This document shows, in pieces, positions 46,937-61,150 of a DNA stretch of 64,000 nucleotides. Positions within the stretch are counted from its first letter, which is position 1; every line of letters starts with the position of its first letter. The translations under genes were made by a program, and so were the position numbers. Under the pieces are notes generated by a model. That model saw nothing but the letters and a program-made list of their open reading frames with translations, did no database searches and was not told the DNA's origin. Source of the stretch: Cercozoa sp. M6MM (Eukaryota; Endomyxa: Ascetosporea); NCBI GenBank assembly GCA_040357565.1, contig JBDODJ010000001.1; one strand, 5' to 3'.

Positions 46937-49029
46937 TTAGCCACACTTGCCGCCACCGCAGCCTCCCTTGGCCAGGAAGTCCTCGCTGCAAGAAACCATA
47001 GAGGTCAGAGCACAAAAGACACAAGACTGGTGTTGAACTGATACCCGCTCGCGCGCGTGACCTCGAGGGTAGTGAAACTCTCGGCGTCCGTCGGGTGGAT
47101 GCCGACAAGTGAATCAAAGTCGCTCTTGGTGGCGCCCAGTCGCAGACCGAGAGCGAAGCCCTGCAGCAAAGAGAAAAGAGTGTGATTTTCCGTATTTGTT
47201 CGACTCGACTGGTTTGATGGTCTGATGGGTCTGACTGGGAGAACAAGTGTACCTGAGTGACCTCGCCAGCATTGGGACCGACGAAATGGAAGCCAACGAC
47301 GCGTTCGTTTTCGTTCTTGAGACACACGAGTTTGGACAGACAGGGCGCCGGGAACTCGGGGTCCAGATCGTGCTCCTGTGTGGGTTTTAATCGTATTTTC
47401 TTTGACAAGAAAAAACGGGAGAAAACACTGACCGGATTGGCGCCGTGCTTGTAGCGATGCGCCGCTTGGATCTCGAGTGTCGTGAATCGGAACAGGTAGG
47501 TCTCAATGTTGTCCTTGCCGTACTTTTTCTCGGCATCCTCCTCGGAGAGACCAATGACGCCGTACTCGAAAGGCGTGAACACAGTGGTCGGCACCAGGTT
47601 GTAGTCCATCAACTCCGTCTTGCCGGCGAACAGTCGGCGAGCCAGCAACTCACCTGGAGGAACACAACGGTACACACATACATAGACTCACACAGGGAGG
47701 GCGGCATAGGTTGGTTTGTCAAGCAGGGACATACCAGTGCGAATGGCGACAGGCGTCAGTTCCATGCGGCCTTGCACGACATCACCAATGGCAAAGATGC
47801 TCGGCACCTCCTGCACCAGAGGGTTGGGAGGGGGTAGCAGAGAGTAAGGCTAAGTGGGTGGTACCGTAGCATCGTTCTCATTGACGCGAAGCTTGCCGCG
47901 CGAGTCGGTGGAGACACCGGCGGCCGCGAGGTTGAGACCGCTGGTGTCGGCCTTGCGACCGGCAGCATACAGCACGGTCTTGTAGGTGTCCTCAGTACCG
48001 TCGCTAAAGGTCACCTTGATCGGACCCTCATCGCCCTGCTTTTCCATCTTGACCGGCAGCACCTGTCGCTTGAAGTGCACGCCCTGCGCCTCCATCAGCT
48101 CGCCGATCTGCTCGGCGCACTGACGGTCGAACCTGCGAGTGGGGGATATATACAGGGGGTAACTATATACGTGGAGGGTAACTATGGGGGTGGGGAGGGG
48201 TAGAGGGTAACAAAATAGGGGTGGGAAGGGTAGAGGGTAACTATATAGGGGTGGGGTAGAGGAGGGTGACTATATAGGAGGAGGGTAGGGGTAGGGGTAC
48301 CCACGGAGCAGGATGCTGCGCACAGCGACAGTGGTGTCGTAGCCGAGTTCATTGAGGAAGCCGGCGCACTCGAGTGCAATGTAGGAGGCACCGACCACGA
48401 GAGTCTTGCCAGGCGACTCACTCCACGAGAACAAGTCGTCGCTCGTGATGGCGGCACTGACACCAGGCACCTCGTCCTCGGACGGCACAAACGGACGTCC
48501 GCCGACGGCCAGCACGATGTGCTTGGCCGTCGACACCTGCTGTTGACGCTTCCACTTGTAGCTGACGCTGTTGGGACCGGCGAGTGCTCCCAGAGCCGGG
48601 ATGTACTGCACCTTGGCCGAGCGCAGGCCACTGCGGTAGCCAAAGTTGAGTTGCCGCACGTGGTTCTGCACGCTTTCAACCAGCTTGGCCCACTCGTGCT
48701 GAACGCCACCCGGCACCTGCCAGCCAAAGTGACGCGCGTCGGCAAACGAGCCGCCCAGCAGACCGGCGTAGTGCATGATCTTCTTGGGCACACAGCCCAC
48801 GTTGACGCAGGTGCCTCCGAGACCCCACCGCGTTCCATGCGATGTCGGCTTCACCTTGTCCAGCAGCAGCACCTTGGCACCGTGACTGGCGGCCTCCTTG
48901 GCACACGCCATGCCACCGCTGCCGCCGCCAATTACGATCTACCAGGACACACATACCAGATCATAAGCCTCCCCCCCCCTCCGGCAGATCCGAGAAACGC
49001 ACCAGGTCGTAGTCGTACTCTTCGCTCAT
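46937..49029 (-). CDS. High-molecular-weight thioredoxin reductase with Cys-only tail
   Basis: It reduces thioredoxin with NADPH through FAD. ATG 49029 gives MSEEYDYDL, then [20 protein letters not shown] (FAD). The redox disulfide is [20 protein letters not shown], the NADPH site [20 protein letters not shown], and [18 protein letters not shown] and [11 protein letters not shown] (His-Glu pair) follow. The C-terminus is [15 protein letters not shown] then TAA 46937-46939, so two cysteines in a C-x4-C motif replace the selenocysteine motif of mammals, as in the Plasmodium enzyme (GCGGGKCG). The family is thus large thioredoxin reductase, not glutathione reductase. Introns are GGGTAACT-rich in genomic sense. 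No SECIS or in-frame UGA is needed. Confidence 0.93.
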
Positions 49030-49588
49030 TTCGGGGGACTAATTGCAGGAAACGTAAAGTCTAAATTAGGTGTCTCAAACACAAGCGAAAAACGCGTTTG
49101 GTTCCGAAACAGAATCAAAAAATGAGGGAGCAAGGCACAAAGAAGCTTCCGCTTCGCTTTGCGCGGAACAAGTACACGCCAGCTGCCACCGTAGAAGCAG
49201 CCACAGCAGCGTAGCACCAACTCCGCGCACGCGAGGAGAGCATACTACTTGTTTCAACGCACCCAGGGCACCAAACACGAAGCAAAATGCACAAACGTCC
49301 TAAAACGTGAAATTGCGATCAATCGTCTCTGATTTCATTAAGGGTGCGGCAAACGGTACCAGAGTGCCCTCCTCGTGTATCGCGCGCTGCTACGGCGAGC
49401 GTAAGTCTAGTGTACCGACCAAATAGGCCCAGACCGTGGTTAGGCATTATTTCGACTCAAGTCTGACGACTGAGGTGCACTTTTCTCGTTTGTTGACCTT
49501 TCAGCCTGCCTATCTTTGGCTTTGGTTTCTGATTTCTTCTGTTTATTTGCTTTTACATCTTACCCATGATGTAAGGTTTGTTTTGTTC
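49030..49588. promoter_or_regulatory. Divergent upstream region of thioredoxin reductase and SR-protein kinase
   Basis: These 559 bp lie between two divergent start codons. The side near SRPK is T-rich. An upstream T-rich run and a short ORF near 49436 have no support of their own, and no promoter element could be named. Confidence 0.45.
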
Positions 49589-52846
<3,258 letters not shown>

Positions 52847-53633
52847 CTTGTTTCCGTTCCCTTTGCGTTGGTACATTAGTGCGTTTGGTTCGTACCGGTA
52901 CCCGCGGTGGTTGATCTCGACTTTCTCTCATTAACCAAGTCTCATGACCTACCGTACTATAAATTTTGGAGTTTTGTTACGGTATACATAAACCAGTAAC
53001 TAAGGTATCGAAGACGACTAAATAAAGGAAGTGCTAACTTCAGTTAGAAAGACGTCGAAGGGGAGGATTAGATGACATACCCTTGTAGGAAAGGTCGTCG
53101 AAAGCTTGGACGCCTTTTTGGAGTTATATAAGTCAGCCCAAGCACTGCAGTCAAAGTGCGTGAGCTGTAGAAAGTCAGGTCTAGCAAAACAAATCCTTCA
53201 TCTAACCATACTGGTTCAGATTCCGCGCTGACGAGTCAGACGTGTGGCTTGGTTGATTGAGAATCCCAATGCCGTAACAGTTTGTGGCTCTGTTTGCTGA
53301 TTGCAAACACTGGCCCTGTCTGAGATACTGTAGCCTGTAGATTGAGGAAGCTTGCGTATTCGCTCTTGCTGCAAGACCCTTGTCTCTCGTAAAGGCATAG
53401 GTCACGGGAGTTCCCTTCCTACGGCCGCTTGACGGGTTTTTGCAGCGGTTAACAGTTTTCCCTCGGCAACTGAACTCTAGTAAAGCGTCTGCGTCGAACC
53501 TGTTTGGTGTTCTTTTTGTAGCATCGCCACAAAGACAGCAACATCCACGAGGCGCCGGCAGGACCATCCATTTATTAAAAATCATTGGCCAGAATTCAAA
53601 CGGACTCGACTGGAGCGAAAAAAGAACTACACG
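52847..53633. other. Convergent intergenic region with a dispersed repeat
   Basis: Both flanking genes end here. Besides a repeat at 53178-53236 that also occurs at 61589-61656, no ORF of more than chance quality was found. Confidence 0.45.
53178..53236. repeat. Dispersed repeat, copy 1
   Basis: GGTCTAGCAAAACAAATCCT, then TTCA, then TAACCATACTGGTTCAGA, then CCGCGCTGACGAGT, with copy 2 at 61589-61656 in the same order and orientation. Confidence 0.85.
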
Positions 53634-55030
53634 TTATGTATGGGTTCCAGTTTGACTTCTTTTTTCGCTTCGTTTGGGCAGTTTTCGTCGAGAGCTGACG
53701 TCAAAGACAAGAGCGCTGGCGGTTTGTAAATCAGCGTCGAGTGACTCGATCGACTCGGATTCGTCAGCAGTCTCGAGAGAGGCTAGGAGCGCCTCGTCGT
53801 CGATGTCGTCGAGCAGACGTTTCTCCTGCTCCGGCAACTCTAGGTTGCGCTGCAAGCACACAACAGATAAAACTGACCGGTACGAACATCGGTGAGTTGG
53901 AGCATACCACGAGTTTGGCGTGTTCCGCGTCGATGATGAACTGCGCCACGTCAGTCATCGTGGCCATGTGGAAGAGCGTGCCATCGGGCGGAGCAGTGGC
54001 GGTGCGACTGATCTCAGTGCCAGGTGGCAGGGTGTTGATCACGAGCACGTGCTCGTTGCGTGCCGGCGGCGCCAGCGAGTCGACGTAGTCGAACCAGTAG
54101 AGCACGCTGCCGCTGCCGAAGCGATTCACGTAGCCGCGCAGCTGCTGCATGTTGCGCGTGTGCGACGCCGGGTCGCCGAACATGGCCTTGCTATCGATCC
54201 AGTGCACGACGAAGTCGTCGATCACGATGGGCTCCACCAGTACGACATCCGGCGTCTTGGCCAGTCCAGCACGACGCAGGTCCTCCTCTGAGCGGAACGG
54301 TAGACCCAGGTCTCCCAGCAACGACTCTAGTCGCCGCTCGTACTGTACTGAGCCAAGTGGAGCACTCTATAACTTAACGAATCGACTGTTTCGATAGACC
54401 CGGTGGTACCACCGATCTCGGCCCGAATGGCATCGCCTTCTGGCCCGTTGGCTGGGTCCAGTTTCAGACACGCAACCACTTCGCGTCGCATGCGCTGCTC
54501 CACACACACATAGCATGATAATAGTGTGGAATATTTCGAAAATACGGGAACTACCTCGTTGCCAATCAGACGCGGTTCCTTGAGTAGCCGCGTGATGGTC
54601 TTGCGTTGCACACCCTGTGTTTTGAGAAAGACGCGCACCATTGAAACCGGCGGCACGCGGTTCTCCCGCGCCATTTCCATCAGTGTGGCACCTGCCTGCC
54701 ATCTTCGTAGCAACCTATCTTCCTGCTTAAGTAAGCATACATACATCAGATAAAGCAACACCTATACGCAAACATCCCAAAGGACCTAGACACACAACTA
54801 CCATTCTGCGCATTCGCAAAAGATTGCGGAACTTGGACGTCTGCACGCGGTGCTTGCTCGCAAGGATCGATAAAAACGCCTCCTCCGACAGGCTACATGT
54901 CAGGTGCAAATCATTGAAACATCGTGTGTAGGGCGCACAATATGTACTCTGGGTAGTCGGTGCGAATGACGTCTGCATTGTCAGGGTCTCCAATACGGTC
55001 AAAAATGTCTTGGAAGACTTCGTCTTTCAT
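53634..55030 (-). CDS. CDIN1-like nuclease (CDAN1-interacting nuclease)
   Basis: Minus-strand exons: MKDEVFQDIFDRIGDPDNAD (ATG 55030), SEEAFLSILASKHRVQTSKF, LLRRWQAGATLMEMARENRV, ITRLLKEPRLIGNE, MRREVVACLKLDPANG, then the core around LGLPFRSEEDLRRAGLAKTP, PDVVLVEPIVIDDFVVHWID, SKAMFGDPASHTRNMQQL and NRFGSGSVLYWFDYV. HWIDSKAMFGD matches human CDIN1 (HWIESKASFGD), where Asp, Glu and Lys belong to a PD-(D/E)XK-type nuclease centre. Human CDIN1 binds codanin-1 and is linked to congenital dyserythropoietic anaemia. The last exon adds an acidic tail (EQEKRLLDDIDDEALLASLE; stop 53634-53636) not present in the human protein. Introns are short. Confidence 0.88.
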
Positions 55031-55174
55031 CTGCAAAGTGTCACTTAAGCACCTGCTCGATCGACAACGGCATGCATTTCAAAAAAAGGTGCACCTCATT
55101 TGGCAAGCCCAGGTGTAGACTGGGTAAGTTACTGAGTCAGATCACAGCATCACGCGCGGTTAAAGTGCACGCAT

Positions 55175-55526
55175 TTAGATTGCTTTTTTCGGAGCCGGCA
55201 ATGAGCCGGTGCCTCTGGTCCAATCGAACTCACTTCTTGGGAAGTGGTTCACCAAAAATCGCGGTTGAACCGACGCACGCGGCGTCTGATCGCGCTTTTT
55301 CTGAGGATTGCTATTAGCGTTGCCGTTCCTCAAGCGTGGTTTCGCACAACAGGCGTGCCCAATACCCTCAGACAAGGAATAGTTGTTTGCAGGTGGTCTC
55401 TGGTGCGTTGGTGTTGATCGAGATGACGAATGATGGCCCTTTGACTTTGACTCTGACTCTTTGACTGATTGCTGCATGATTGCCTCGTTTGTTCTTGCGC
55501 TTGAACCGTGCCAAGTGAAGAACATT
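55175..55526 (-). CDS. Small basic Ser-rich ORF, 116 residues, unknown
   Basis: ATG 55526 gives MFFTWHGSSARTNEAIMQQS, a Ser/Lys/His stretch (KESESKSKGHHSSSR), then RLRNGNANSNPQKKRDQTPR and a C-terminal motif FLVNHFPRSEFDWTRGTGSL. The latter, with aromatics and FDW, looks like a short linear binding motif of a nuclear factor. The ORF is intronless and divergent from the transporter, 100 bp between start codons. No family was recognised; it may be a chance ORF. Confidence 0.42.
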
Positions 55527-55626
55527 TTAGTTTTGTTGTCGGCAAAAGTTCCTGCGCATCGCACTTTCGCTGTTTGAGTGATTTAATGTTGAGTGATCTA
55601 ACTTGAGTTTCTTTCGCTAGACTTGA
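55527..55626. promoter_or_regulatory. Divergent 100-bp spacer
   Basis: Only 100 bp separate the start codons of the small ORF and the transporter, so they probably share regulatory DNA. Confidence 0.35.
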
Positions 55627-58600
55627 ATGGAAGGACCCCCAGAGCTCCCACCCGATGGTATCGTTTGCGCCGTACTTTCGCTTTGGCGCGATCCAGATAT
55701 TGTTGCCTTTCGTTCTTAGTGGTGTTTCCGATGTCGGTGCGAGCGATCCTCGTTTCTGAACTGGCGGAGCGCTTTGCATACTATGGCACGAGTGCCTTGC
55801 TGCCAACGTTTCTGAGTCATGCCATGGGCTTTGACGAGAGGTGAGTTTTTGTATTTGCCTCTTTCTAGCTTGACTCAGCAGAACGAACGTGCTTGTTTTG
55901 TGCTTTAGTGTGAGCATCGCCGCGTTCTTTGTGTTCGACTCCATCTGCTACTGCTCGCCACTGTATCACTACCTGGCTGCTGGGCAACAATATGGTATAT
56001 TAGTTCGATTGATCAAATGAACAGATACGGTGGCTACAAGGCCGACTCGAGCTGGGGAAAATACAAGACCATCATCCGACTGTCGTTGGTGTACATCCTG
56101 GGCACGGCGCTGCTCTCGGTGGCCGGTTTCCTGCAGCACGCTGATCAGGACTGCATCGACTGCATTCGCGACACTGGCGGTAGGGGTGGGGGGGGGGGGG
56201 GAAAAGGGGGGTATGGGGGTAAGAGGTGCTAGGGGGGAGGTCATGAGGGAGTATGGAGGTAAGAGGGGAGTAAAACTTCATGTGTCAACAGACGACTGTG
56301 AGCCGTGTTCGGCCTCGACGCTGCCGATGGTTTTCATGATGCTTGGCCTACTATTGATCGGCATCGGAACAGGAGGTACAGAACATTGGTCCATTTGTAC
56401 GGCCATGTACCGTTATATTGAACGACTTGAGTCTGTCTAAGAGTCTGCTTAAGGCTGCGTTTTTGGACACAGGTATCAAACCGTGCGTCTCAAGTTTCGG
56501 CGCCGATCAACTGCCGAAATCGGGCGAAGGCGCCTGTGAGTTGTCTTTGTATTTGTGTGTATATGCTTCCGTGCGGAAGGTCGAAATATACGAGTGCTGT
56601 AGCCGAGCGTGTGTCCAAGTACTTTCGGTACTTTTACCTGGCCATCAACGTCGGCAGCGTCATGACGTACCTCGTGATTCCGAACCTGCAGAGCTACTTT
56701 GAGCCGCGCGTTGCCTACTCCTACGGGGTAACTCCTACGGGGTAACTGGGAGGGGGTAAAGGGGTAGGGGTAAAGGGGGTAGGGAGTAGGGGTAGGGGGG
56801 CATAACTGTACTGTGTGCACAGGTGGGCTTTGCCCCACCGGCAGTGCTGCTGACGGTGGCGACTTTGATTGTGTGGCTCGGTCGGCGACTGTACTACCAC
56901 TCGCCTCTCAAAGGTTCCATGCTCACCAAGGTCTTCACTACTGTGCGCGACGCTCGGCGACATGTAGGCTTTTTACCCCCCTCCTCCTTTCCCCTCTGTT
57001 TATTCCTGCTTAATTTGTTTGCTCATGTTTTTTTTTTTGCTTTACCCCCCTGTTTACCCATCTATTTACCCTCCTGTTTCCCTTTTTATTTACCTCCCTA
57101 TTTATCTCCCTATTTACCCCCTGTTTACCTTCCTATTTACCCCCTGTTTACCCCCCTCCGCAGAGACCGAGTGGTCGGCGAGGTGGTGTGTGGGTGCCAG
57201 GCTGCTGCATGCCATGCGGTGCCAAGTCGGACGACGACGAGGCGCTGCTGCAACAAGAGCAGAGCGATGAGGATGACGAGGATCAGGAGGCACAAACTGA
57301 GTGGGTGCACTTCTTGGACTGGGCCCTCCGCGCGGACGGTGCCGACCCGCTCACCGTCGCTGATGTCAAGTCCTTCTATCGCGTGTACATACGCTTTTAC
57401 CCCCTCTTTACCCCCCTCTTTACCCCCCTCTTTACCCCCCTCTTACCCCAGTATGCCGGTGTTTGCGACGCTGCCAGTGTTCTGGATGTTGTTCGGACAG
57501 ATCTCGTCGGCTTTTGTGGTATCTTGGACAGGTGGGAAAATACAAAAAATAAAACAAGGCTGTTGTAGTTGCAAGCTGACAAAATGGATCGCAACTTTTT
57601 CGGCTGGGAGATGCCGCCTGGTATTACCCCCCCCCCATTTCCCTGCCCTCTCTTACTTCCATGTCACTTACTTTTTACCCCTTTTCCCCCCTTTTTTTCC
57701 CCCCCCCCCCCCCGAGTAGCCATGATGCAGGTGGTGAACCCACTGACGGTGGTGTCGTTCATTCCACTGTTCGACAAGGTTGTTTATCCGGTGTTCCGAT
57801 GGTTGGGTGTCATGCGACGCGACCTCGGCAAGATGACCGGCGGCATGCTGTATGAGTTTTACCCCCCTACCTCTTTACCCCCTTTACCCCCCCCCCCCCT
57901 GACCAGTGTATCAGCTCTGGCGTTCGTGGCAGTCGGTCTCGTGCAGAAAACAATCGACGAATCTGCGCTGCACTGTACCTACTCACCTAGGATGGGGGGG
58001 GGGGTAAAGAGGGGGGTAAAATTCTGACTGGATGTAGCCGTACACGTGCTGTGGCAAGTGCCGCAACTCGTGCTACTCACCTCGGGCGAGATTATGGTAC
58101 TTGGGTCAGGGGAAAAAGGGGGGGGGGGGTAAAAGTACATCTGTCTCGTTGTAGGTCTCGGTCGTCGGTCTTGAGTTCGCCTACTCGCAGGCGCCTGTTA
58201 CGGTACTATGGAGCTTTACCCTCCCCCCCTACCCCTACCCCCGCGACAGATGAAGTCGACAGTGACGGCGTTTTTTCTGTTGACGAAATCGATCGGTTCA
58301 ATGTTCGGCGCGATCTTTTTCCTGCTGCTGGACAAAGTGACCACCAACGCTGCCTACCACTACTGGTTCTTCTCGGCCCTGTGTCTGTACCCTTGTCTCT
58401 TCTACCCCGACTTTCCTATATCCATGCTTTCATCTATCTATATCTATCTATCTATCTATCTCTCTATCTATCTCTCTATCTATCTCTCTATCTATCTCTC
58501 TATCTCTCTATCTATCTCTCTATCTATCTGTTTATCTACCTCTACCTCCATGTCTATGTACCCCAGGGTGAACATGCTGGTGCTGCTGCTGGTGCGCACG

Positions 58601-58795
58601 CAATACCGCTACCGTGACATTGCCGCCGACGCCGTCGACGCCGACGCGACGCTGCCGGAGGATTGCGCCGTGCTCAAGGCCGTGTCGCCGCACGATGTGC
58701 CGCAGACACTGCACGCCGGCGCCAACACGACGCTGTACGCCGAGGAGGATCACTATGTCGATGAGCCCTACGAACACCAGGTGCAGCAAGAGTGA
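55627..58795 (+). CDS. Proton-dependent oligopeptide transporter (POT/PTR family)
   Basis: MEGPPELPPDVVFPMSVRAI is followed by ELAERFAYYG (the E-x-x-E-R-F-x-Y-Y-G motif of POT transporters, helix 1). Further exons carry VSIAAFFVFDSICY, KYKTIIRLSLVYILGTALLS, MVFMMLGLLLIGIGTGG, GIKPCVSSFGADQ, AERVSKYFRYFYLAINVGSV, MTYLVIPNLQSYF, VGFAPPAVLLTVATLIVWL and later YAGVCDAASVLDVV-type segments. IKPCVSSFGADQ is POT motif 2. A hydrophilic loop (EQSDEDDEDQEAQ) lies around 57290, between helices 6 and 7. The last exon ends at TGA 58793-58795 and is acidic. Several introns are extreme TTTACCCC or GGGGTAA repeats, and some exons in 57400-58200 are read less surely. Confidence 0.87.
58436..58550 (+). repeat. 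ATCT-type microsatellite
   Basis: (TCTATCTATC)n units in an intron just before the last exon of the POT transporter; apparent Ile-Tyr-Leu-Ser ORFs are artefacts. Confidence 0.9.
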
Positions 58796-59053
58796 CCACA
58801 CGGGGCAACAACCGTCGTTGTCACCGTGATCGATCGATCTGCACCTACGACTCACCCTGTTGAATTTGAATAACCGTTAACCGTCCTTCACTGTACCAGA
58901 ACTGGTGAGTCCGAGTGAGCTCACTAACGTCAGTCCTATCTGACCGACTGAACCAGGCTGTCTCGCGTACGTCATAAGCGATGATTTTACGATACTGAAA
59001 ATATCCGGTCAGTCATCCCGTACAGAGGTATGCTCATTCCTGTCTAACTCTGT
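58796..59053. other. 3' flank of the transporter gene
   Basis: No ORF is supported; this must hold the transporter's 3' UTR. Confidence 0.4.
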
Positions 59054-59115
59054 CTCCTTGGGTCAAGCTGTTGCGTGACTCGAGTGATGGTAACTGGGTA
59101 ACTTGACCCAAGGAG
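59054..59115. repeat. Perfect 14-bp inverted repeat upstream of a small ORF
   Basis: CTCCTTGGGTCAAG at 59054-59067 and CTTGACCCAAGGAG at 59102-59115 are exact reverse complements with a 34-nt loop. The small ORF starts 10 bp after the right arm. It could be an RNA hairpin or a small palindromic insertion. Confidence 0.9.
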
Positions 59116-59125
59116 TCGCGCGCAG

Positions 59126-59263
59126 ATGTACCCGGCTCTCTTCGAGCAGGCACAGGCCGAGTACGCCGAGCAGGCCGAGGCCGCCCTCACGGCCAACGAG
59201 AAGCAGGACGTGCAGGAGCTCATCGTCGACAACTTCTTCGCGCTCGTCGAGGAGCACGAGTAG
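59126..59263 (+). CDS. 45-residue acidic alpha-helical ORF with strong G/C-ending codons, unknown
   Basis: ATG 59126 to TAG 59261-59263 encodes MYPALFEQAQAEYAEQAEAA and a second half ending LIVDNFFALVEEHE. Nearly every codon ends in G or C (GAG, GCC, CAG, CTC, ATC, TTC), unlike the intergenic DNA around it, which is a good sign of translation or recent origin from a highly biased gene. CGCGCAG precedes the ATG and would also do as a splice acceptor, so it may instead be the last exon of a longer gene. Too short for family assignment. Confidence 0.5.
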   Translation: MYPALFEQAQAEYAEQAEAALTANEKQDVQELIVDNFFALVEEHE

Positions 59264-60033
59264 ACCGAGTAACTCGACCTGGACTGACGCTTCGAAAGAC
59301 ATCCGTCGTCTAAAGTTAAATTTACTGGATGGCAGATGCCTGATCCTTGAGGCCGGAGACGAAACTAGTGGGCTGATGCCTGATCCGTGAGGGATCTCAA
59401 CGTGTGCTAGATCTAACTTGTTTCTGTCGTGGGCAGGGTACGCGCAATGACCCAACCTGCGAGCGAGCGTATTGGGAACACCAAGATGCCGGACTTGCGT
59501 TGGAAACGAAACCTATGAGTACTACCATATTTTCCTGTTTGCCGTTGGTTTTTGCTGACAGTACTAGTACATTTAGACTTGAAGGAATCACCGTGTGCAT
59601 TCAGTTATATTACTAAACTTACTCGCTATGCTGATCCGATCATGGGGATACTGACTGTACACTGCGACTAGCGCTGACTCGACTAAGGATCGTATACTGC
59701 AACAAGCAGCGGTGCTTGTACTGTGTAAAGCACCAGCTGCGCTGTGCTGCCCTGCCCATCTCTATGTAAACTCCGTCATGAACGGAAGTTGACGTGATTG
59801 ACATGATGTGGCACGATTAAACGAAACTCATGCTGGCTGGTACAGTGCTAGGTTGTTAGCATTCATTATGACATACAGTACAATTGAAATAAAAATTTAC
59901 TGGCAGCTGCTTAATCGAATATAATAACTCGAAAGTTGAAAGTCGTGTTGAAGAAGCAAAGCAAGGTGGTGTAAAAATACACCGGGGGGAAGGGGTGCGA
60001 CATGTCACAGCCGGCAGTCACCTTTTGTCGCAG
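59264..60033. other. Intergenic region with a short direct repeat
   Basis: GATGCCTGATCCTTGAGG (about 59335) recurs as GATGCCTGATCCGTGAGG (about 59374). The remainder, to copy B of the duplicated gene, has no supported ORF. Confidence 0.45.
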
Positions 60034-61119
60034 TCAGCGACGACGGTGGAAGTGAGGAGGCGAGCCGCAGCGCGCTTCGAGTGCGCAAGGCTGCGCACTG
60101 CTGCAGCGCACGGCGATGGCGCGCTGCAGTCGAAGCTCCAGCAAGTGGCGGAACAGCTCGCGCGCACGGCGGGCGACGCGCAGCACTCGCGCCTGACGTT
60201 CGAGCTCGAGTGCCTCCAGACGCTCGCGCTCGAGTCGTTCCTGCCGCTCTCGAACGGCGGCAGCAGCTTCGACGGCGAGTTCGCGGAGTTGCAGGCGCTG
60301 CTGCTGCTGCCGGCGCTTCCAGCAGACGCGGAAAGACGCGCCTCGCTCCTGCTGGCGCTGCAGCTGCAGACGCCAGCACTCGCGAGCGGCCGCGTCGCTG
60401 TTCAGCAGCAGCAGCAGGTGCTTCTCATGCTCGCACGACGGCCCAGGGCCTGCAGGCGTCGGCGCCGTCTCGTTGTCACGGGGTGCACGCAGGCACCCGA
60501 AGAGGTTGCGCAGGAAAGTCTGCGCACACACACAGAGACAGAGACTCGTGAATGCACTGACTGTATAAAGACAAAACAAAAGACAGAAAACAACGGGCCA
60601 AAAACAAAAAACAAAAAACAAAACGACAAAAGAGAAGCGGACTCTCGGAGCAGCCCAGAACCCACTCCCACAGTGCACCGACGCACCAAACAACAGTGTT
60701 GCACAGTGAAATGCAGGCACACAGAAAACTCACCATTTCACAAAGCGCAAAAAAGCGTTCTTGTAGTGCACAGTGCACTCTGGCGTTCGGTAGTTTCTCG
60801 TATCACAAGTCTCAAACTCACACAATGCGTGGTGAAAGAAGGGGCAAATTTTTTGTACAAATCGCGTGCCGAGCACTCACATGGCTACACCGGAATCCAT
60901 TCGACCTTCCAAGGTGTGCCAGAGTGTCACTACGCTCGCCTCATCACCCTGCACACACCCACTTGAAACGCCCAGAAGCCGCGCCCAGAGCAAGAACGTG
61001 CTTAGATTAGATGTGGGACGTGTGCAGCGGGGTCTCAAAACTGCACAAAAGCCGTTGCACACCTCCCGACGTGCTCTCGAGCTGCAACAAAAATCAAGTT
61101 TGCAAACAAAATCAGTCAC
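60034..61119 (-). CDS. Copy B of a duplicated gene, Arg/Gln/Leu coiled-coil C-terminus, unknown
   Basis: The 5' exon near 60890-61119 reads DFVCKLDFCCSSRARREVC and, after an intron or two, TFLRNLFGCLRAPRD follows the donor GTGAGTTTTCTGTG near 60735. The 3' exon (about 60520-60034) is an Arg-rich coiled coil (RERQERLERERLEALELER, RARELFRHLLELRLQRA), ending EARCGSPPHFHRRR and TGA. Copy A at 38586-39689 matches in exon order, intron position and termination. The short exon between (CDTRNYRTPEC, then HYKNAFLRFVK) aligns with the copy A exon as CETRREKNDLS onward. Both products end in a very basic run. Function unknown. Confidence 0.52.
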
Positions 61120-61150
61120 TCGGTGCGCGTTTCTCCACCCACAGCGCCGG

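Noticed and set aside
46937-47000. A selenocysteine (UGA) tail in thioredoxin reductase
   Set aside because: The tail codons are TGC and TGT for cysteine and the stop is TAA, so no UGA recoding is needed.
46937-49029. Glutathione reductase
   Set aside because: The C-terminal redox tail and the [12 protein letters not shown] context fit large thioredoxin reductase better.
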